Source: Acidobacteriota bacterium
GTDB lineage: Bacteria > Acidobacteriota > UBA6911 > RPQK01 > JADFOI01
NCBI GenBank assembly: GCA_030624355.1
Contig: JAUXKG010000144.1
Location: 1 to 6,642 of the forward strand
Direction of reading: 5' to 3'
Length of the DNA stretch: 6,642 nucleotides
Positions 6,155-6,642 of the stretch are shown here, in pieces. The position numbers were made by a program, and so were the translations under genes. How positions within the stretch are numbered: position 1 is the first letter of the stretch; every line of letters begins with the position of its first letter. The notes under the pieces are model-generated. The model was not told the origin of the DNA. It was given only the letters and a program-made list of their open reading frames with translations, and did not search any database.

Positions 6155-6208
6155 AGTCGTCTCCCGGTGACCTCCGTTGTCCGAAACAGTTCGCTGTTGC
6201 GTTGTCCT
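6155..6208 (-). promoter_or_regulatory. ispG-ABC intergenic spacer with 8-bp direct repeat and ribosome binding site
   Basis: This 54-base gap is the largest non-coding stretch in the window. Read on the minus strand, it carries GGACAACG twice, at 6200-6207 and 6175-6182, with 25 bases from start to start. GGGAG (6161-6165) then serves as the ATPase ribosome binding site, with a 6-base spacer. I see no convincing -10/-35 pair and no hairpin followed by T residues. The spacer could be a plain intra-operon gap; the direct repeat is the only hint of a regulator site. Confidence 0.35.
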
Positions 6209-6642
6209 CTAATTTTCAACCTTCGCTGCCATTTTATATCGCTGATCAACATATTTCTCCAACATCTGAATGAACTCGACGGCTATGTCCGGCCCCTTCA
6301 AGGTAGTGGCATGTTCGCCGTCGATATAAACGGGCGCCCTGGGCGCTTCCCCAGTACCAGGAAGGGAGATGCCAATATCGGCATGCTTCGATTCTCCGGG
6401 CCCGTTGACCACACATCCCATGACAGCCACCTTCAGATCTTCTATGCCGGGATAAATCTCCTTCCAGGTCTTCATTCTGTCCTTCACATGGGATTCGATC
6501 TCATCGGCCAGCTCCTGAAAAAAAACACTGGTTGTGCGACCGCATCCCGGACAGGCGCTGACCTGAGGAGTAAACCTTCGAATGGCCAGCGACTGCAAAA
6601 TCTGTTGAGCCACGACAACCTCTTCCACCCGTTCTCCTCCTG
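6209..6642 (-). CDS. ispG: 4-hydroxy-3-methylbut-2-en-1-yl diphosphate synthase, C-terminal part (cut by window)
   Basis: IspG (GcpE) is the cytosolic [4Fe-4S] enzyme that reductively converts methylerythritol cyclodiphosphate to HMBPP, the penultimate step of the MEP isoprenoid pathway. The visible piece is the C-terminal iron-sulfur domain of about 144 residues. It opens with GERVEEVVVAQQIL and has the cluster ligands in ACPGCGRTTS (two Cys) and VMGCVVNGPGE (one Cys, and a Glu seven residues later), followed by DIGISLPGTGE and PVYIDGE. All ligands are intact. The second and third cluster cysteines are 43 residues apart, against about 32 in E. coli as I recall, indicating the longer form known from Thermus and other phyla. 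The frame is open to the right edge, so the gene continues outside; the GTG at 6628 is an internal Val, not a start. It ends in TAG, 54 bases ahead of the ABC ATPase on the same strand. Confidence 0.95.
   Translation of the reverse strand, partial: GGERVEEVVVAQQILQSLAIRRFTPQVSACPGCGRTTSVFFQELADEIESHVKDRMKTWKEIYPGIEDLKVAVMGCVVNGPGESKHADIGISLPGTGEAPRAPVYIDGEHATTLKGPDIAVEFIQMLEKYVDQRYKMAAKVEN

Noticed and set aside
6155..6230. Promoter between ispG and the ATPase gene
   Set aside because: A TTGAAA-like hexamer exists at the end of ispG, but no TATAAT-like hexamer follows at suitable spacing.

Overview
The window comes from a bacterial chromosome of moderately high GC content (just over half GC by eye), with genes packed closely and no sign of mobile DNA. 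Six genes lie on the minus strand, reading from the right edge towards the left, and one gene on the plus strand converges on them. Both edge genes are cut by the window. The combination of a bacillithiol-type thioredoxin-fold protein (YtxJ/BrxC), an MEP-pathway IspG with a long spacing between its cluster cysteines, a mixed-substrate-group phosphofructokinase and a gliding-type ABC exporter with GldG and DUF4340 proteins fits a bacillithiol-using phylum. Acidobacteriota is my best guess, held weakly; the sequence alone does not prove it.

Layout. 2-1099 (+): 6-phosphofructokinase, missing its extreme N-terminus. 1117-1440 (-): YtxJ/bacilliredoxin-C-like protein. 1450-2784 (-): membrane-anchored DUF4340 protein made of three tandem units. 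2799-4385 (-): GldG-family auxiliary membrane protein. 4386-5174 (-): ABC-2 permease. 5171-6154 (-): ABC ATPase. 6209-6642 (-): C-terminal part of IspG, running off the right edge.

The minus-strand genes from 6154 down to 1117 look like one transcription unit. The ATPase and permease overlap by ATGA, the permease stop directly abuts the GldG-like start, 14 bases separate the GldG-like gene from DUF4340, and 9 bases separate DUF4340 from ytxJ. ATPase, permease, GldG-like and DUF4340 proteins form a recognisable set: an ABC-2 machine with large extracytoplasmic accessory domains. It is named after Bacteroidota gliding genes but is widespread in non-gliding bacteria, and its substrate is generally unknown. 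IspG lies 54 bases upstream on the same strand and may share the transcript or be separated by an internal promoter.

The points most worth a second look are the coupling of a bacillithiol-type redox protein to this exporter operon, an extra cysteine beside the predicted cis-proline of that protein, the three-fold repeat of about 134 residues in DUF4340, and the Gly/Lys specificity signature of the phosphofructokinase. I found no RNA genes, CRISPR arrays, insertion sequences or convincing promoters or terminators. No stretch longer than 54 bases lacks a gene.
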